Below are positions 23,101 to 36,300 of a DNA stretch of 64,000 bases, one piece after another. Every line of letters starts with the position of its first letter. The stretch's first letter is position 1. Source of the stretch: Colletotrichum lupini (taxonomy: Eukaryota; Ascomycota; Sordariomycetes; Glomerellales; Glomerellaceae); NCBI RefSeq assembly GCF_023278565.1, contig NC_064676.1:6572001-6636000 (forward strand), read 5' to 3'. The notes beneath the pieces were generated by a model. That model saw only the letters and a program-made list of their open reading frames with translations. It had not been told where the DNA came from and made no database searches. The translations under genes were made by a program, and so were the position numbers.

Positions 23101-24074
23101 TACGAGGTACTATCTAGTTATATACTTACTACTATTCCTCGGCTAGCGGGATTAAATAAGTTATTTTATAAAAAGGTCTCTAGTTCCTTCTATATAACCT
23201 AGTCTATTATAAAACCGGGGGTCCTTTAGTAATCGAAAATATAGTATATCTAAGAGGTTTTTACGCTACTACTTAGGTAGCTAACCGTATATACTATTTT
23301 ATTACGGTCTATTCTTATTTATTAAGCCTATAGGTTAAAGCGATAGTAATAATTAAAGAGGAAGCTCTATAGATCCCGTACTAATTTATTAGTATATAAT
23401 AAGTTAGAGAGGGATAGCGGTTTAAATATAAACGTTCTACTTATAGTACTTATTTAAGTTAAAAAGGAGCTAGTAAATAGGGGCTTAGGTAGTACGAACT
23501 CGTTATTTTATTATTACTTAAGTAGTACTTTAAGTATAGCTTTATTTATCGAACTATCCTTAGTCCGGGGGTTTACGTTTTTATTTATATCGAAGCTAAC
23601 GTCCGAGGTTATTATAGCTAAGACCGTAGCCCTTAGTACGGGGGCCGGGCTATCTAAGGAGCTCCGTAGGCGTTCTAAATCTGCTCGTCTTCTATATAAG
23701 CGCTCTTTATACGTTATAATAAGGATTTTTTTCTCTAATTATCGTTCTTATTCTTATAGTTCTACTAACTTATCGCTTATCGTTCGGTTTAAGTATTAGT
23801 AAGTAAAAGTAAGAGGTTCGTTATTTTATTCGAAATTCGTTAATACTCTTAGTAATACGGTCCTTTTACGTCGCCGCTACGTTAATAGTTTTACTACGCT
23901 TTATTTTTATATCGTTTATTAAGGAAGAGGCGACTCTAAGGGGTCTAATAAAAAAGAGTCGTTTTCTTTTTATTATCGTAGCGCCGACTACGCTCTCTTA
24001 CTACGTCTCGTTCTTATTAGTATTTTAAGCTTCCGGCCTAGTCCCCTTTATAAGTAGAGATTTTAGACTATTAA

Positions 24075-24278
24075 TAAGTATATAATATAAGGAAGAAGCT
24101 TATAGAGGCTAACTACTATTAGGGTCTAAAAGAGGAATTACTAAAATCTACCCTTCCCTCGAGGTATATTACTAACGCTCTATATATACCTAAGCTACTC
24201 CTTTATTACTTAGTCCCCCTCTTTATGCCCCCCTAAGCTATCCCTTAACCGACGAGGCCTAACCGGCGAGGCCTAATA
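24075..24278 (-). repeat. LTR of the gypsy element (5' LTR in element orientation)
   Basis: 204 bp, the partner of 16928-17131. The shared cores TATTAGGGTCTAAAAGAGG and TTCCCTCGAGGTATATTACTA are visible in both copies. It ends 107 bp from the stop of the caspase-like gene. Confidence 0.92.
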
Positions 24279-24385
24279 GTTAAACTATTCTTACTCTCAG
24301 TAACAGTAGCTGAATTATGAATGTAATTGATTTATCGCTACGTTTAATAGACTCACTCCTCCGTGACCACCCGTATATCTAGTTT

Positions 24386-26473
24386 TTATATATACCATAG
24401 CGGCTCTTTAACTCTATCCCCAGACCTCCCACCATTCCTATCAGCAGGTTCTAATACGCGCGGCTTGTTGCTATCAATTCCAGGTCCTTCCTGCCTAACA
24501 AGCTTCAGCGCCGGGAGGACATCTCTACGGAAATTAAGGCGGCCCTCTGTTGTGGTCATCACGACAAATCGGTCGAACGTGTCGGGCTGGACAGCGCCGT
24601 CCACCCTCTCCGATAGCGACATCTTGATGAAGAAGAGCGTCCCCTGGCCTCGCGTCGTCATGATCGGCTTCCTCTTCGGCATTGGGTACGCCCGTAACAC
24701 CCGCCACGACGGCTCCAGGTCCAGGATCTCGACGTATACGTTGTCGAGCGAAGTATTTCTCACCTCAATAACTAGAACTTGGCCTGTGACAATGTCGATT
24801 GAGTCTATCGGGAACAGTTTGAGGTCCTTGAGGAGGGGAGAGGTTTCACCCAGTTTGAACTGCCGCGGAGGAGGGGGCTTGACGCCCTGATCGAGATAGC
24901 CGAGTTTACTAACCGTCAGGTCTTGTTCTTGATGCGCGGCGTTGTCTTCTGCGAGGTTGAAAATGTTGTAGAAGATGCTTAGGTGAACTAAGTGGGAGAG
25001 CACATCTTCGGGCTTCCCTTTGTCTTTGACATTGGCTTCAGCTTGGTTTGGGGTGAAAGAGATGATGAAACCGCCATCGTTTTGCACCAGCACTTTGAAG
25101 AAGGAATCGCCGTCGTCTTCGAGATCGACAAAGCTGCTCCGGCTGATGCAATCTCGGACTTTCTGGGCCACTGACACAGCACTGTCATCTGCAGCCGATA
25201 CCAAAACCTTTCTAGGCTGCAGGATGTGATCCTTCAAAATACTGCGCTGACTAACAGCCTGGCAGCCGAGTTGAACCTCCTCCTTCTGTTTGAGGTCAGT
25301 ACCCTTAGCTTCGGTGTGCGCTGTGCAGGTGAAATACTCCACAGCAGTCACGATGCAGGTAGCCAACGGTGCGGTGTAGTCAGCAAGGCTGTCAAGCTGT
25401 CTGTCTTTGGGATAGATGCGGAAGATATCATCCACGATGACGCCGTGGGCCACGCCAGCTGTCAGCTTCACCTTGAGGTTGCCGCTGAACAATTCCTCAA
25501 CGTTAGTAATGACCACAGCGGGTTGCACCACACTCTCAATGCCAAAAATATGGCAGTCTCCCTTGCCGCCAAATACCGGTTGCTGCTCTTCCGCCCTTTT
25601 CTTTTGCTCGTGGTTCTCTAGTTGCGCTGCAGCGAGGTTGAACACGACATCGCAGCTGAGCTGGGGTAGGCAATCTGCCCCTCCGAGGGCGTTGAAGACA
25701 CGGTTGAGGCAATCAGTGAACAGCCCCTTCTTCAACGGCGTTTTGAACGACACCTCCTGCGCTTTCTGGTCCGGCTGGCACGCAGCGAAGAAGTTGATCC
25801 CCTTGGACGACGTCATCCAGTGCTCTTCCACACTGCCGCCACGACCGGCGTTCTCAACGTCGTTTGAGAGCGGGCGCCAGGCATCTCTCAGATCCTCCAC
25901 AGACTGAATGGGATTTCGATTAGAATTGAAGAAGCTCCCTTCCGGGATATCTTCAACCCCCCGCACCCCAATGTCTCCGTCACCCCCCCGTGTGGCTCCA
26001 CCGGAGTGGCAACAGTCAAGCACGAAGGTAACAGTCGCGCCTTTGTCGGCTATCTGCTTGAGCAGAAAGGCGACCTCGACGTCACGGAGGTAATCGAGCA
26101 ATCGGTCGCTACGAGCGAGTACCAGGCACTCGTCAAGGACAGTGGTGTCGTGCTTAAGGTCCTTGAGGACGGTGGGCCGACGAGTGCCGTGGCCCGAATA
26201 GTGAATATAAATGAAGTCGCCGGGCTGAGCGTTGTCAGCGAGGGTCTGGAATGCTAAGGTGACGTTGTCGAAGGTTGGGAGCAGGTCATTGGATGGATCC
26301 GGCGGGGAGGTAAGCTTGGTAACGTTGGAGATGCCGGCAACGGCATTGAGGAACTTTTCGGTGATAGCCACATCAGAGAGGGAACCGTGAAGGTCAGGCA
26401 TCGCATCGCTGTCGTACTTGTCGATGCCTATCAGCAGTGCTGACTTCCGGCCTTGATCCAATCTCTCCGCCAT
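24386..26473 (-). CDS. Caspase-like (peptidase C14, metacaspase-type) protein, 695 aa
   Basis: Single-exon gene. The frame is open from an ATG at 26602, but the ATG at 26473 (MAERLDQGRKSALLIGID) is preferred because the conserved p20 fold begins right after it; the 43 upstream residues are low-complexity and Cys-rich. The p20-like domain has the strand ALLIGIDKY, the catalytic His in HYSGHG (about residue 95 from the second Met) and the catalytic Cys in VLDCCHSGG (Cys about 155). FFAACQPDQKAQE and the region GLFTDCLNRVF complete the caspase part by about residue 290. The remaining 400 residues are a conserved-looking extension of unknown role (ELFSGNLKVKLTAGVAHGV, FRIYPKDRQ, PKRKPIMTTRGQGTLFFIKMS). 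Such proteins cut after basic residues or act in regulated cell death. It is intact and of normal composition, although transposons lie 107 bp downstream and 174 bp upstream. Confidence 0.9.
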   Translation of the reverse strand: MAERLDQGRKSALLIGIDKYDSDAMPDLHGSLSDVAITEKFLNAVAGISNVTKLTSPPDPSNDLLPTFDNVTLAFQTLADNAQPGDFIYIHYSGHGTRRPTVLKDLKHDTTVLDECLVLARSDRLLDYLRDVEVAFLLKQIADKGATVTFVLDCCHSGGATRGGDGDIGVRGVEDIPEGSFFNSNRNPIQSVEDLRDAWRPLSNDVENAGRGGSVEEHWMTSSKGINFFAACQPDQKAQEVSFKTPLKKGLFTDCLNRVFNALGGADCLPQLSCDVVFNLAAAQLENHEQKKRAEEQQPVFGGKGDCHIFGIESVVQPAVVITNVEELFSGNLKVKLTAGVAHGVIVDDIFRIYPKDRQLDSLADYTAPLATCIVTAVEYFTCTAHTEAKGTDLKQKEEVQLGCQAVSQRSILKDHILQPRKVLVSAADDSAVSVAQKVRDCISRSSFVDLEDDGDSFFKVLVQNDGGFIISFTPNQAEANVKDKGKPEDVLSHLVHLSIFYNIFNLAEDNAAHQEQDLTVSKLGYLDQGVKPPPPRQFKLGETSPLLKDLKLFPIDSIDIVTGQVLVIEVRNTSLDNVYVEILDLEPSWRVLRAYPMPKRKPIMTTRGQGTLFFIKMSLSERVDGAVQPDTFDRFVVMTTTEGRLNFRRDVLPALKLVRQEGPGIDSNKPRVLEPADRNGGRSGDRVKEPLWYI

Positions 26474-28492
26474 GGCACGGTGTTTGTTCTCCAGTGCTTC
26501 TGTCCGAGGACTTGGAGGCACTAGGCGAGAAGTAGACTGGTAGAGATATGAGTTCTTAGGAAGACACAAAGTCGAGGGGCACGAACAGGTGGACACGCAC
26601 ATTAAGTACCAAGTACTTAAAAGCTAGTGCTATAAAGAGACAGGCTACATACTTTTTCTTAGCACGCACTATTAGTACGGGCCACTCTACCACATTAACC
26701 TCCTTAACAAGGCCTATTCTACCCCCCTTTTTCTCCTATGCTAACTATAACTAGTTTAGGTAACGGCTACTATATGCTACTACGGTTACTACCCTTTTTA
26801 AATACTTTTAATACCCTCTCGGGCTTTATTACGATTATCTAATCTATACTACTTCGGTCCCTAATTAAAAAATGCTATATTCCGGACTTTATTAAAGTAA
26901 CGTTTATAACCCCTAAGATTATAAAAGTTCTAATTATAAGACCTAGGCTAAATATATCTACTACTACGACTTAGCTTAGACTAATAATAATAACCTAACC
27001 CCCCCCTAACTATAGAGCGCGTTTTAATAAAACTACGATTATTAACGAGATTAAAACTTATTTATTTAGCCTCTATTTTATAAGGGATATTACTCTCGTA
27101 ACTATTTAAAAGTCCTTCTGGCTATTAAAAAACTCTAAATACGCTACTATTATAAGCTATTATATTACTAAGCTCGAGGCTCTTTTTAAAAAACCTTAAC
27201 TACCGCCCGCTAGAACCTCTTAGTATAAGCTAAATTATAAAATCATAACGGGCCTCTCTTTTACTAGAGCACTCTCTTAGAGCTCTAGTTACTATACTTA
27301 ATATCTTATTAATTACTAGCCCTAAGGGCTTATAGCTCGAGCTTTAAGCATAATAAATAACTTATAAAAGGGAGCTAAAAACGCACTTCCCTCCCCTAAT
27401 ACCTATATTTTTATTTACCTTAACTTTAAAAATCCCCGCCGCTAAGTAGAGGTACGGTTTATTTATAAAAAAGTTATTAAAAACTACTCGCTTAAAGGTA
27501 AAAATATTAGCCTAGTAACTAAAGTTCTAACTAGTTACGCACTTACCCCAAAGACCCTAAGAGCATAATAGGCTATACTTAGTTACTATACTTAGCTACT
27601 TAAACTTTTTAATATAATTATTATTAAAAAATCCGAGATTTAGTTTACTTATATTATTAAAAGCGTTAAGACTTAGATCCCTAGCCTTAATAGGTAACCC
27701 CTCGACTCTAATACGTATATCTAGGACGAGGTTAGAGTAGTAATAGGGATAACCCCCCTCTGCTACTAGACCTCTAGCTTAATAAACGGCCCCCGTATAA
27801 CTTATATTATATCCTTCTTAAAACTAATAAAAAAGCCCTTTAATATTTTTAAATTAGTAATAGCCTAGCTACTTACTTACTAACCCCTTCCTAAGTAATA
27901 CTAGGTCTATTTAAATTAGTATAGCTCTAAATACTATACTAAAACTTAACGCTACTACTACTATAAAAAGCTAAGATATAATAATAACTATATTATAATC
28001 ATCCCTTAGTATATAAACTACTAAGGGCTATATATAAACGATTATACGAGCTATTTTATACGCCCTTAGAAAAAAAATAGTACTATTATCCGCTAGACTT
28101 CTTAATAAAAGAAACTCCTACGCAAAGTAAGTAAAGAACTTTATATATAAGCTACGAAGCTTAACCTCTCCCTAAGCCCTACCCCTAGGTTAGACCCTAT
28201 AAAGTCCCTAAGTACCTAGCTCCGGGATAAGATTATAAGTATTAAAGTAAAGAGACTTGCTAAGGATATTATTCGGGGGTCTATAGTTATTAGTATAGTT
28301 ACGTATAATATTAAAAACTACCTAAGCGGATGAGAATAAACCTACCTAATTATTATAAAATTAAATAGTACTATAGATTCTATTTTAAAAAGTAGTAACT
28401 ACCCCCCCTCTAAGAAATAAGGCTCTAAACTCCCCCCTAAAAATAGCTTAGAATAAGAAGAGCCTACTCTAAAAAAAAAGAATAAGAATAAA

Positions 28493-29006
28493 TCTAGCAC
28501 GTATAGCTTTAACGAGGTAATGCGGGATATTCTTATAAAGAATATAAAAAGTGAATATTCATATAGAAGCAAGAATATATGAATATAGGGGATATAAGCG
28601 TATATAAAAGAGGTTTTTGGAGTAAAGAGAGTAATATAGTTGAATTACTATATGAGAAGTTGCTTGCTTAACGAAAGGTCTAGGTAGGCAAATACACGCC
28701 TACATATAGGCATAAAAACCCCCTACTAGAATATTCCATCGCTTATTAATTATGATATAATTAATAAGCGTATACGTAAGTGAATGCGTAATCGTAGTAC
28801 GTAATTCCGCCTCGAGTAAATTCCAGATTATTCAGTTACCTTCCAGTACTTTCCATTGCTCACGTAAGCTTATATAAGCAGTATTGCTTACATAATCAAT
28901 ACCTATAATAATCTACAGAAATCGTAGATTAATATGGTATATAGTTTGCTTACGTAATATTGATAATAAGGCGAATAATAAGGTAAACAAAGTTACCTTC
29001 GTAACA
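28493..29006. repeat. 514-bp insertion in LINE A, solo-LTR-like, only lightly RIP-mutated
   Basis: Absent from LINE copy B, where the flanks AATAAAT and ATAAGAG are continuous. The flanks carry ATAAA on both sides (28488-28492 and 29007-29011), a 5-bp target duplication. On the minus strand it begins TGTTACGAAGGTAACTTTG, typical of a copia-like LTR end; the opposite end (CGTGCTAGA) is not a clean CA. It keeps many CpA and TpG dinucleotides, unlike the LINE around it, so it arrived later or escaped RIP. It contains hairpins, for example a perfect 14-bp inverted repeat CGCTTATTAATTAT at 28740-28770 with a 3-nt loop. There is no coding capacity. Confidence 0.65.
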
Positions 29007-30157
29007 ATAAATATAAGAGCGCCTCGCGTAAGCGCTCTATAATTACTTATAGCTAGTATATTTAATACGTGTTAAAATTAAAATACTATAAGCTAATATA
29101 TAAAAAAACGGCCGTAAGTATAACTACGCCCTTATTACTACCGAATTTAAATAGGTAAATATCCTATTATTATAAAAGCTATAATATAATATAAATAAAC
29201 TATAGAATATTACTAAATCTTACCCTAGCTTTGCCTTATACTTGCTAGTTTAGAGCTAAGATACGACTATTAATAAACCCCGGGTCCTTATATACGTCTA
29301 CCGGACCCTCCTATACCTAGTAGCGTTTAATATTATAGAGCTCCCTTATTAAGACTTATTTAAAATACGTATTTTAGGGTATTATATCCTTAACGTCTAC
29401 TGCGCCCTTAATAAGAAGTATATATTAATAATACTTAACTACTAGACCCCCCTATAAAAATTACTTATTATAGGGGATCTAAACTCTCGTTATACTAACT
29501 AGTAGCCGGGGACCCCCTTATATACCCCCGGGAACTACCTTATTAACTAAATAAACGGCTACTACCTTACTATACTAAGCCCCGTAAGGGTCCCTATTTA
29601 TAAAGCGGGTAACGTACTCGACTTAGCTATTTTTAACGTCCCCCTAGCCCGGACTTAGATTACTAATTATATATATACTAAATCGGATTATAATACCCTT
29701 ATTATAACTATCCCCCTTCTTACTAGCTTAAGTAATACGCATTAACTAAAAGAAAAGAAGTAGAGGATTAAACTAAAAAATATATTATAGTTCGTAAAGA
29801 GGGTTAGAGAGCTAACCTAAGTAATATATACTATATATAACATTATATAAAACCTCGATCTAGTTATAAAGAGCCTTAATAATATACTTTAATATACTTA
29901 TACTTCCTCCTCTACCCTATATTATATAAGAAGTAGGAGAACGAAGTAGTAGGACGAATCGTATACTAAGGCTAATAAATACTTCAAAGTAATATACGTA
30001 GCCGACCCCCAATCTCCTACTATAGCTATAGCTAATTAGTAGCGTAATAGTACTATATAAAGGGCCAAGGCCGCTATATAGGCTAGAATAATCTCCTCTA
30101 TTAAAAAGGATTTAAATATATACCGAATTATAAGTTAGAACCGGCCTAGGCCTTAGG

Positions 30158-30359
30158 TATTAGTATCCTTATTATAGGGTAGTTAGTTCGAACCGTAGTT
30201 AACGAAGAGATTAATTAAACTATATAAATATTTACGTAGGTATAAAAAGGAGGTTCTAACTATAAGTTAGGCTAGCTACGATAATTATAAATAGGGCCCC
30301 TAATTAGCTCCTGCGCAGTCGGCTATATGCCGCGGTTAAATTAAACTTCTAATCCGATA
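30158..30359 (-). repeat. LTR of the nested copia element (left copy)
   Basis: 202 bp, pairs with 36802-37003. Shared landmarks are TTATAGGGTAGTTAGTTCG, GTATAAAAAGGAGGTTCTAA and GCGCAGTCGGCTATATGCCG. Confidence 0.92.
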
Positions 30360-33300
30360 CTAACTTTCTCTTTTTTTTATTAATTTAACCGCTATAGTTA
30401 GAAGTATAATTCGACCTCGGGCCTATCTACTAAGTCGTCTCTTTTTCCCCCTTTTTTTTACTCTTTTTATATAACTTATCCCTCTATTCGTACGATAACT
30501 TTTCTACTACTTATAAATTGCTCTAATCCCTTATTTAGTACTACTTTTATAAAAGCGTCTATAAGGTTATTTTTATTATTAATATAACGGATCTCGAGTA
30601 TCTCGCGCCTTTTATATAATTACCTAAGGGCTATAATATTAATTATAAGCCTCTTTTCCTTCGTCGTTCCTAATTTAATAAGGTATTCGTATAGCGAGTA
30701 GGAATTTATATAAATAACCGTTAGAATGGGTAAAAGGCTAATTCGATTAGTAATCTTTTTTAGTATTATTAAAATCGCGTAGGAGAAGTTAACGCCGTTA
30801 ACTATACCGTAGACCTCTAACACTAGTATACTTCTTATTACCTACTTACTTTTAGTTAATAAATAGTAAATTATATTACTATATATAATAAATTCGCTCT
30901 CGCTTATACTCTCGTTAGCTAGGATAATAATATACTCTAATTACGAAATAAAGTCGTTATTATTTATAAATAACCTATTAATAAAGACGTAGAGCTTACT
31001 AATTATAAAGTTAATTAAGTAGTAAATAAGACCTCGATCGAGATTCGTTTACTACTATTTAAGCCGCTTATTAAGTATTTTAACGTCCTATTTAGTTAGA
31101 TTTATAACCTGCGCTACCCTAGCGTAATTAAACGTTACCTCGGGCTAATAAATACTCATAATATATACCCCTCGCACGAGCTTAGCCTTATACCGCTTCT
31201 TAATATTAGTTATATTCGGATTAATAAGATTAATCTTCTCGCCCTACCCCTTTTACTAAAAAATAACGGTTTCCCCTTTAATTATAAGAATCCCGCTATT
31301 AAATACTAAGGGGGTGTTTATTATAAGGACCTCTTTTAGTTTTATTACGAAGCCCGCTTTTTAGAGCTCCTTATCCTCCTTTTTTATAAAATTAATATCG
31401 GATAGGCCTAATATATCGTTAGTCTATATTCTAACGATCCTAAATTAATTACTTTCGTGCTCTATAACTAGTAAGCACGGGTCGTACGTAGAGGTAACTA
31501 TTAATAATTAATTAATATAAAAATCGTAGTAAGTAGCTTACTAATAAGTGCCCGATTCTGCGAGCCTATATAGTAGCTTAAGCACTTTAATAATCGTGCT
31601 TTCTAAGTACTTACTAGCCATTTCTTTCGGTAAATAGGCTAGGATTTTCTTTATAAGCCCTATATCTAATTAAATATAGGCCTAGGTAATATTACGGCTC
31701 TAAATCTCGTATCCCTTTTTTTATAGCGATGCTATTAGTATTATTATTAATCGTTAGCTATAGCGCTATATAGTAAGCGATTATATAAGTAGCGTCGCTT
31801 TTTTAACGTTACTATACCCCTAGATTACGTATCTAGACTTCTTATATAGCTAGGGTGTTCCTTTTCTTTTAATCTTACGAACTATTTATAATTTAAATAT
31901 ATAGAGGTTTATATATTTTTCTAGGTCGTATGAAATAAATTAATAGACCCCTCGATTATAAAGAGTGTCTATTTTAATAAGATCTAATCCCTTATACGGC
32001 TTTTTAGTAATTATAATTACGCCTTCCTTGTATAGTTTAACCGCTAGCTCGAAATCGGCTTTTTCTTTCACTATATAAAAGGTGTTAATTACTTCGTTAT
32101 TAGTAATAAATTACTACGTTAGGGCTTACCGTCGTAGTCTTTTATAACGTCTTATTAGTAATATTAGTACCCTTTTAGCAATTTCCTCTTCCTCGTTATT
32201 TATTAGTACTACTATAACGATTTTGTTAAGGATGATTTCTTATGCCTCTACTACGGGTTATATAGTTTCCCCTAGCTCTTTTCTTTTTTATAAGTTGGAA
32301 ATCACCTCGTTAGGATTTATATAGTACGGTCTAACTATTATAATTAATACTTCGAGTAGCTAGTTACGATCTCTTACGACTATATAAGAGCGCTCGTTAA
32401 TAAAAATTAACTTATATAGCCTAGTTTATTATTAAGTAATTTCGCGCTATACTCGTATATCCGAATTTAGTAATATATTTAGATTATTCCCTATATTAGG
32501 CCTATTGCGCGTAGTAATTACCTCGTTAACTTATTTTTTTACGCTTACTTCGCGCAGTACCCGTATTATTTTTTTAATTACTTAAGCTCGTTAGCTTATG
32601 CTTAGCGACGGTAGCGAGGCTAAGGTCGTTCTTAAATATACTCTAAATACTAATAGCGTTAATATAAGTCCGTTAGGCCCTATAGTATCGTTATAGTATT
32701 TAAGTAGTATTTAGAGGTATTCGTCGTTAGTAAAATCCGGATTTTCTTTTTTAATAATTCTAAACGCCCTTTTTAACTATTAGTGTGCCCTTTTTACTTT
32801 TTTAATATTATAGTGCGCTTTAATAAGTACGACTTTTAGCTATATACTATAGGCCGTCGTATTATCCCTAAATTTTACTAACTTAAAACTAGTACTAGCG
32901 TCGGTTCTAATGCTGTCTAGCGGTCCCTAGTATATATTAATTTAGCTTTTTTATAGGGCTACCTATACTATCTTTACTTATAAATCCCAGAGGAATTGCC
33001 CTACTTAGAAAGATATAGCTACGTCGATTATATATAGTACTAGCCGACTATTTAAGTAGAAGATATTAATAACTATTTTTTAGTTGAAGTTAAGCTTATT
33101 ACGCAATTTGAACTTAAATTTGCGTAGGCTCTGTGTATTTATTTAGTATTAGTAATATACTTTTATTAACTACTCTAGCGCCCCTATTTTAATATTATTA
33201 TTACTTAATTATTTTAAGAGGTTATATAGCCTCGTAACCGACGAGTACCCGAATCTTTAGTATAGTTTTCTAAGCTCACTTTTTGTTAGGTAATTAATTA

Positions 33301-36300
33301 ACTTCGTATCGTTAATAACCTTTATAAACGCATGCCCCTATCGTCGTTTAACTATCTCGAAATACTTATTACTAAAGATTCTATTCCTCGTATTATTAAA
33401 TATAATGCCCAGTCGATCTATATCTTTTAGATATAGGAGAAATGAGGTATTAATAAGTAAAATATAGAAAATTATCGTTCCGAAGTATATCTCTACTTTT
33501 ATTATACCTAGGGCGACGATTTCTTTACCTAGGCCAAAACTGATTTTTATAATACCTATTATTAACGTATTAAGCGTTACTAGCGCGATCTTTTATAATA
33601 CTTAGAATTACCTTTTTCCTTTAGTTAATTATTATAATACCTTAGTATCTAGGATAATTTTATAAAAATCGTCTAGGCCGTACCTTTTACTTATATAAAA
33701 TACCTATACGAGCTTAGTATTTAAGAGATCTAAGTAGTATAAAAAAGACCCCTCTGGCTGCCCCTAGATTTACTTAGTACTATATTCCTTTTTTTTAAAT
33801 ATTAAGAGAGATAGCGTCTTCTCTTTAATCGTTAAGAAAATAGGCTTCGGCCCTATTAAATTCGCCCTTTTAGCCGCCTCCGTATCCGTTATCTAAGGGA
33901 CCTTCTTTTACTATTTATAAATAAAAGCCTACTTATTAAGAGCTTCTGCTACCCTCTATTTATTTAGCCTCGTATATCCTCTAGAGGCTAACGGGGTAAA
34001 AAAAGAGTAGTTAATATCGTTAATTTCGTTATAATCTAATTCGTTAGTATAGGGGGTAAGATCTTCTTTATTTTCCGAATCTCTTATAAGGGGTAAATAC
34101 TTTAAGCTACTACTTTAGCTACCGTTACTAAGTTCCGTACCCCCAGATCTGCCCTTATATATAATAAGGAATTAGTTAAACCGACGAGGGCTAGTTTTAA
34201 TATCTACTACCCTTAACTTTTTATACTATTCGTACGATTTAGTACGCTCTTTTTCGGAGTAGTTACTTAACTAATATCTATCTTTTTTATAAATATAATA
34301 TTACCTCTTTTATTACCCTACCCATAAGTTAAATCTCTACCTATTTAACAAATCTAGGCCTCTTTATTAGCGATTATCGTATCTAGCCTCTTTCCCTTTT
34401 TTATTATACGTTCGATCGACCTAATATTATTAATAAGGGCCGTTATATATCTAGAGGTAGGTTTAGCGCGGCATTCTTATTTTAATATTAAAACTAAATC
34501 TTAGCCTCGAGCAGAGCGTCTCGTAGTTTTTAAGTACCTAGTATAGGGTGATTTTTATTTTTAGTATACGCTAGACTACGGTATAGAGATATCCGACTTT
34601 CCGCTCGTTTATCCCCTTATTTAGCTAGGTTTTTATTAGCTTATCGATTCGATTAATAAGCTCTTTAAAGATCTCTACTTACGATTTACCTTCTATTATC
34701 CTAGCTATAAATACGAAAGAAATCGCTCGTAGCTTAGATAGTAGCTCTAGGTTCTTATTATAAGTCTCGAAGCGGCTTCGGATTACGTTAATTATACTAA
34801 GAAAGTCGTTTTAATTAAAATTACGTACCGCTTCGTAATAATAATTAGAGGCTTTATTTATGAGTACGATATTAATTACCGAATAGTACTAATATTCCCT
34901 AATTCCGACTTTTTTATAGTAATCGTAAAATATCGTTAGGGTTTTTTATAAGACCTTATTCTTCCCCTTAGAGTATAATTTCTTTTTTAAGAAGATCTTT
35001 TTAAGGTCTATAAATTACCTCGTATTTACTATTAGATTTTTAGTATTTATATACGAACCCTGCGTCGCTGCGTACTATTAATAACTTTAAGTTATTTACC
35101 TCCTTTTTTATTAGCTAATCGGCGCCGAATTTCGTATTAGTAGCAGTAACGAGTTATAGATCGAAATAAATAGAATTATTAATTATCGTACTTCTAGTAC
35201 TATATTTTACCCCGGTATATCCTTTTATAACGATAGATTTCCGTTAGTACTTATAAGAAGGAAATCTAGGTCGTTTACCTTTTTTTTAAATTTATTAAAG
35301 CGATTATACGCTCTATCGACCTATACCTAGTTCTATAGTACGAATTCCTCCTCTATAATTATCGCTACTAGTATTTCATATAGCTCTTATAATTATAATT
35401 ACGCTAGTAATACCCCTCGCCTATAGAGGAATCTATTAACTACTTTTATAATTCTTAGGCTTATACTCGCAAACTATTTGTCTAGCTAATAACTAAGGTT
35501 ATTTATAATCTCGTAAAATAGGGGTTACCCCTATAGCCCCTTTTTCTTATAAACCTTAGTTAAATAGATTAATACTACGTTAATTTACTTGCCGTTAGGC
35601 TAATCTACGATTTTATATATTTACGTCCCCTAATAATCTAAGTTAATATTTATTTACTTATAAAAGATTAGGATTTTATCTAAGATCGGGTTTCGTCCTC
35701 TCCTTCTTTACCCTAACTTACTAAGGGTCGTGCTCTAGCTTATGCCCGTATTAGTAATTACTAGCGTATTTAATTTTAATAGGGATATATTTAATTTACG
35801 TACTAGTCGTAATAAATCCGTGCTTTTGCTACTTAATAAATTTATTAGGGTTTAGGAAATTCCCGCTTCCTCTTGCCGTCTCGCTACTACTCTCGTTTTT
35901 ATTATTTCTAATGATTACTACTACCCTTTTAAATCGCTAACTATTATACTTACTAAGATCCTCCTTTTCGTTTAGTATAAAAGGGTAAGTTTTAGCAGTT
36001 CCTTTTTATAATAATAATAATAGACGTTTATATTACTATAAGAAGATATAGTAATTAGTCTTAGGATCTTTACCGGTTATTAATTTCTACTATCCCGTAT
36101 ACTTCTAGCCTCCTAAACCTCGTGCTCTCTATAATCTCTAAATAGCTTCCTTCCTCGACCTACTTCCTCTAGGGTAGTATTCTATAAGAATAGTCGAAAG
36201 TAGACGCTAGGCGGCTCGTAAAAGAGCTATATAAGCTATTAAGAACCGTATAGGCCGTTAAGTACGGTTAATAAAGTTAAGCCCTCTTTTTTATAAAATC

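Larger units (their letters stand above)
16928..24278 (-). mobile_element. Ty3/gypsy LTR retrotransposon, complete but RIP-inactivated (7,351 bp)
   Basis: Two 204-bp LTRs (16928-17131 and 24075-24278) bound the element, and a perfect 5-bp target duplication GTTAA lies at 16923-16927 and 24279-24283. The element is encoded on the minus strand: on that strand 21412-21454 reads YLDNILIYS, the gypsy reverse-transcriptase signature YLDDILIYS with the second Asp turned to Asn. A purine-rich tract directly inside the LTR at 17132-17150 (minus strand AAGGGAGGGAGCACCC) is the expected polypurine tract and agrees with this orientation. CpA and TpG are nearly absent, TpA is in great excess, and no frame is open for more than a few dozen codons, as expected after RIP. 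The LTR ends read TA...TA, which fits RIP of the canonical TG...CA. Confidence 0.93.

Noticed and set aside
16928..24278. CRISPR or satellite array suggested by the repetitive look of the AT-rich DNA
   Set aside because: There are no regular repeat-spacer units; the look comes from RIP-biased dinucleotides in an LTR element.
24363..26257. Plus-strand frames across the caspase-like gene
   Set aside because: They are antisense shadows of the strongly supported minus-strand C14 gene.
26474..26602. Upstream ATG at 26602 as start of the caspase-like gene
   Set aside because: It adds 43 Cys/Ser/Pro-rich residues before the conserved domain; the ATG at 26473 fits better.
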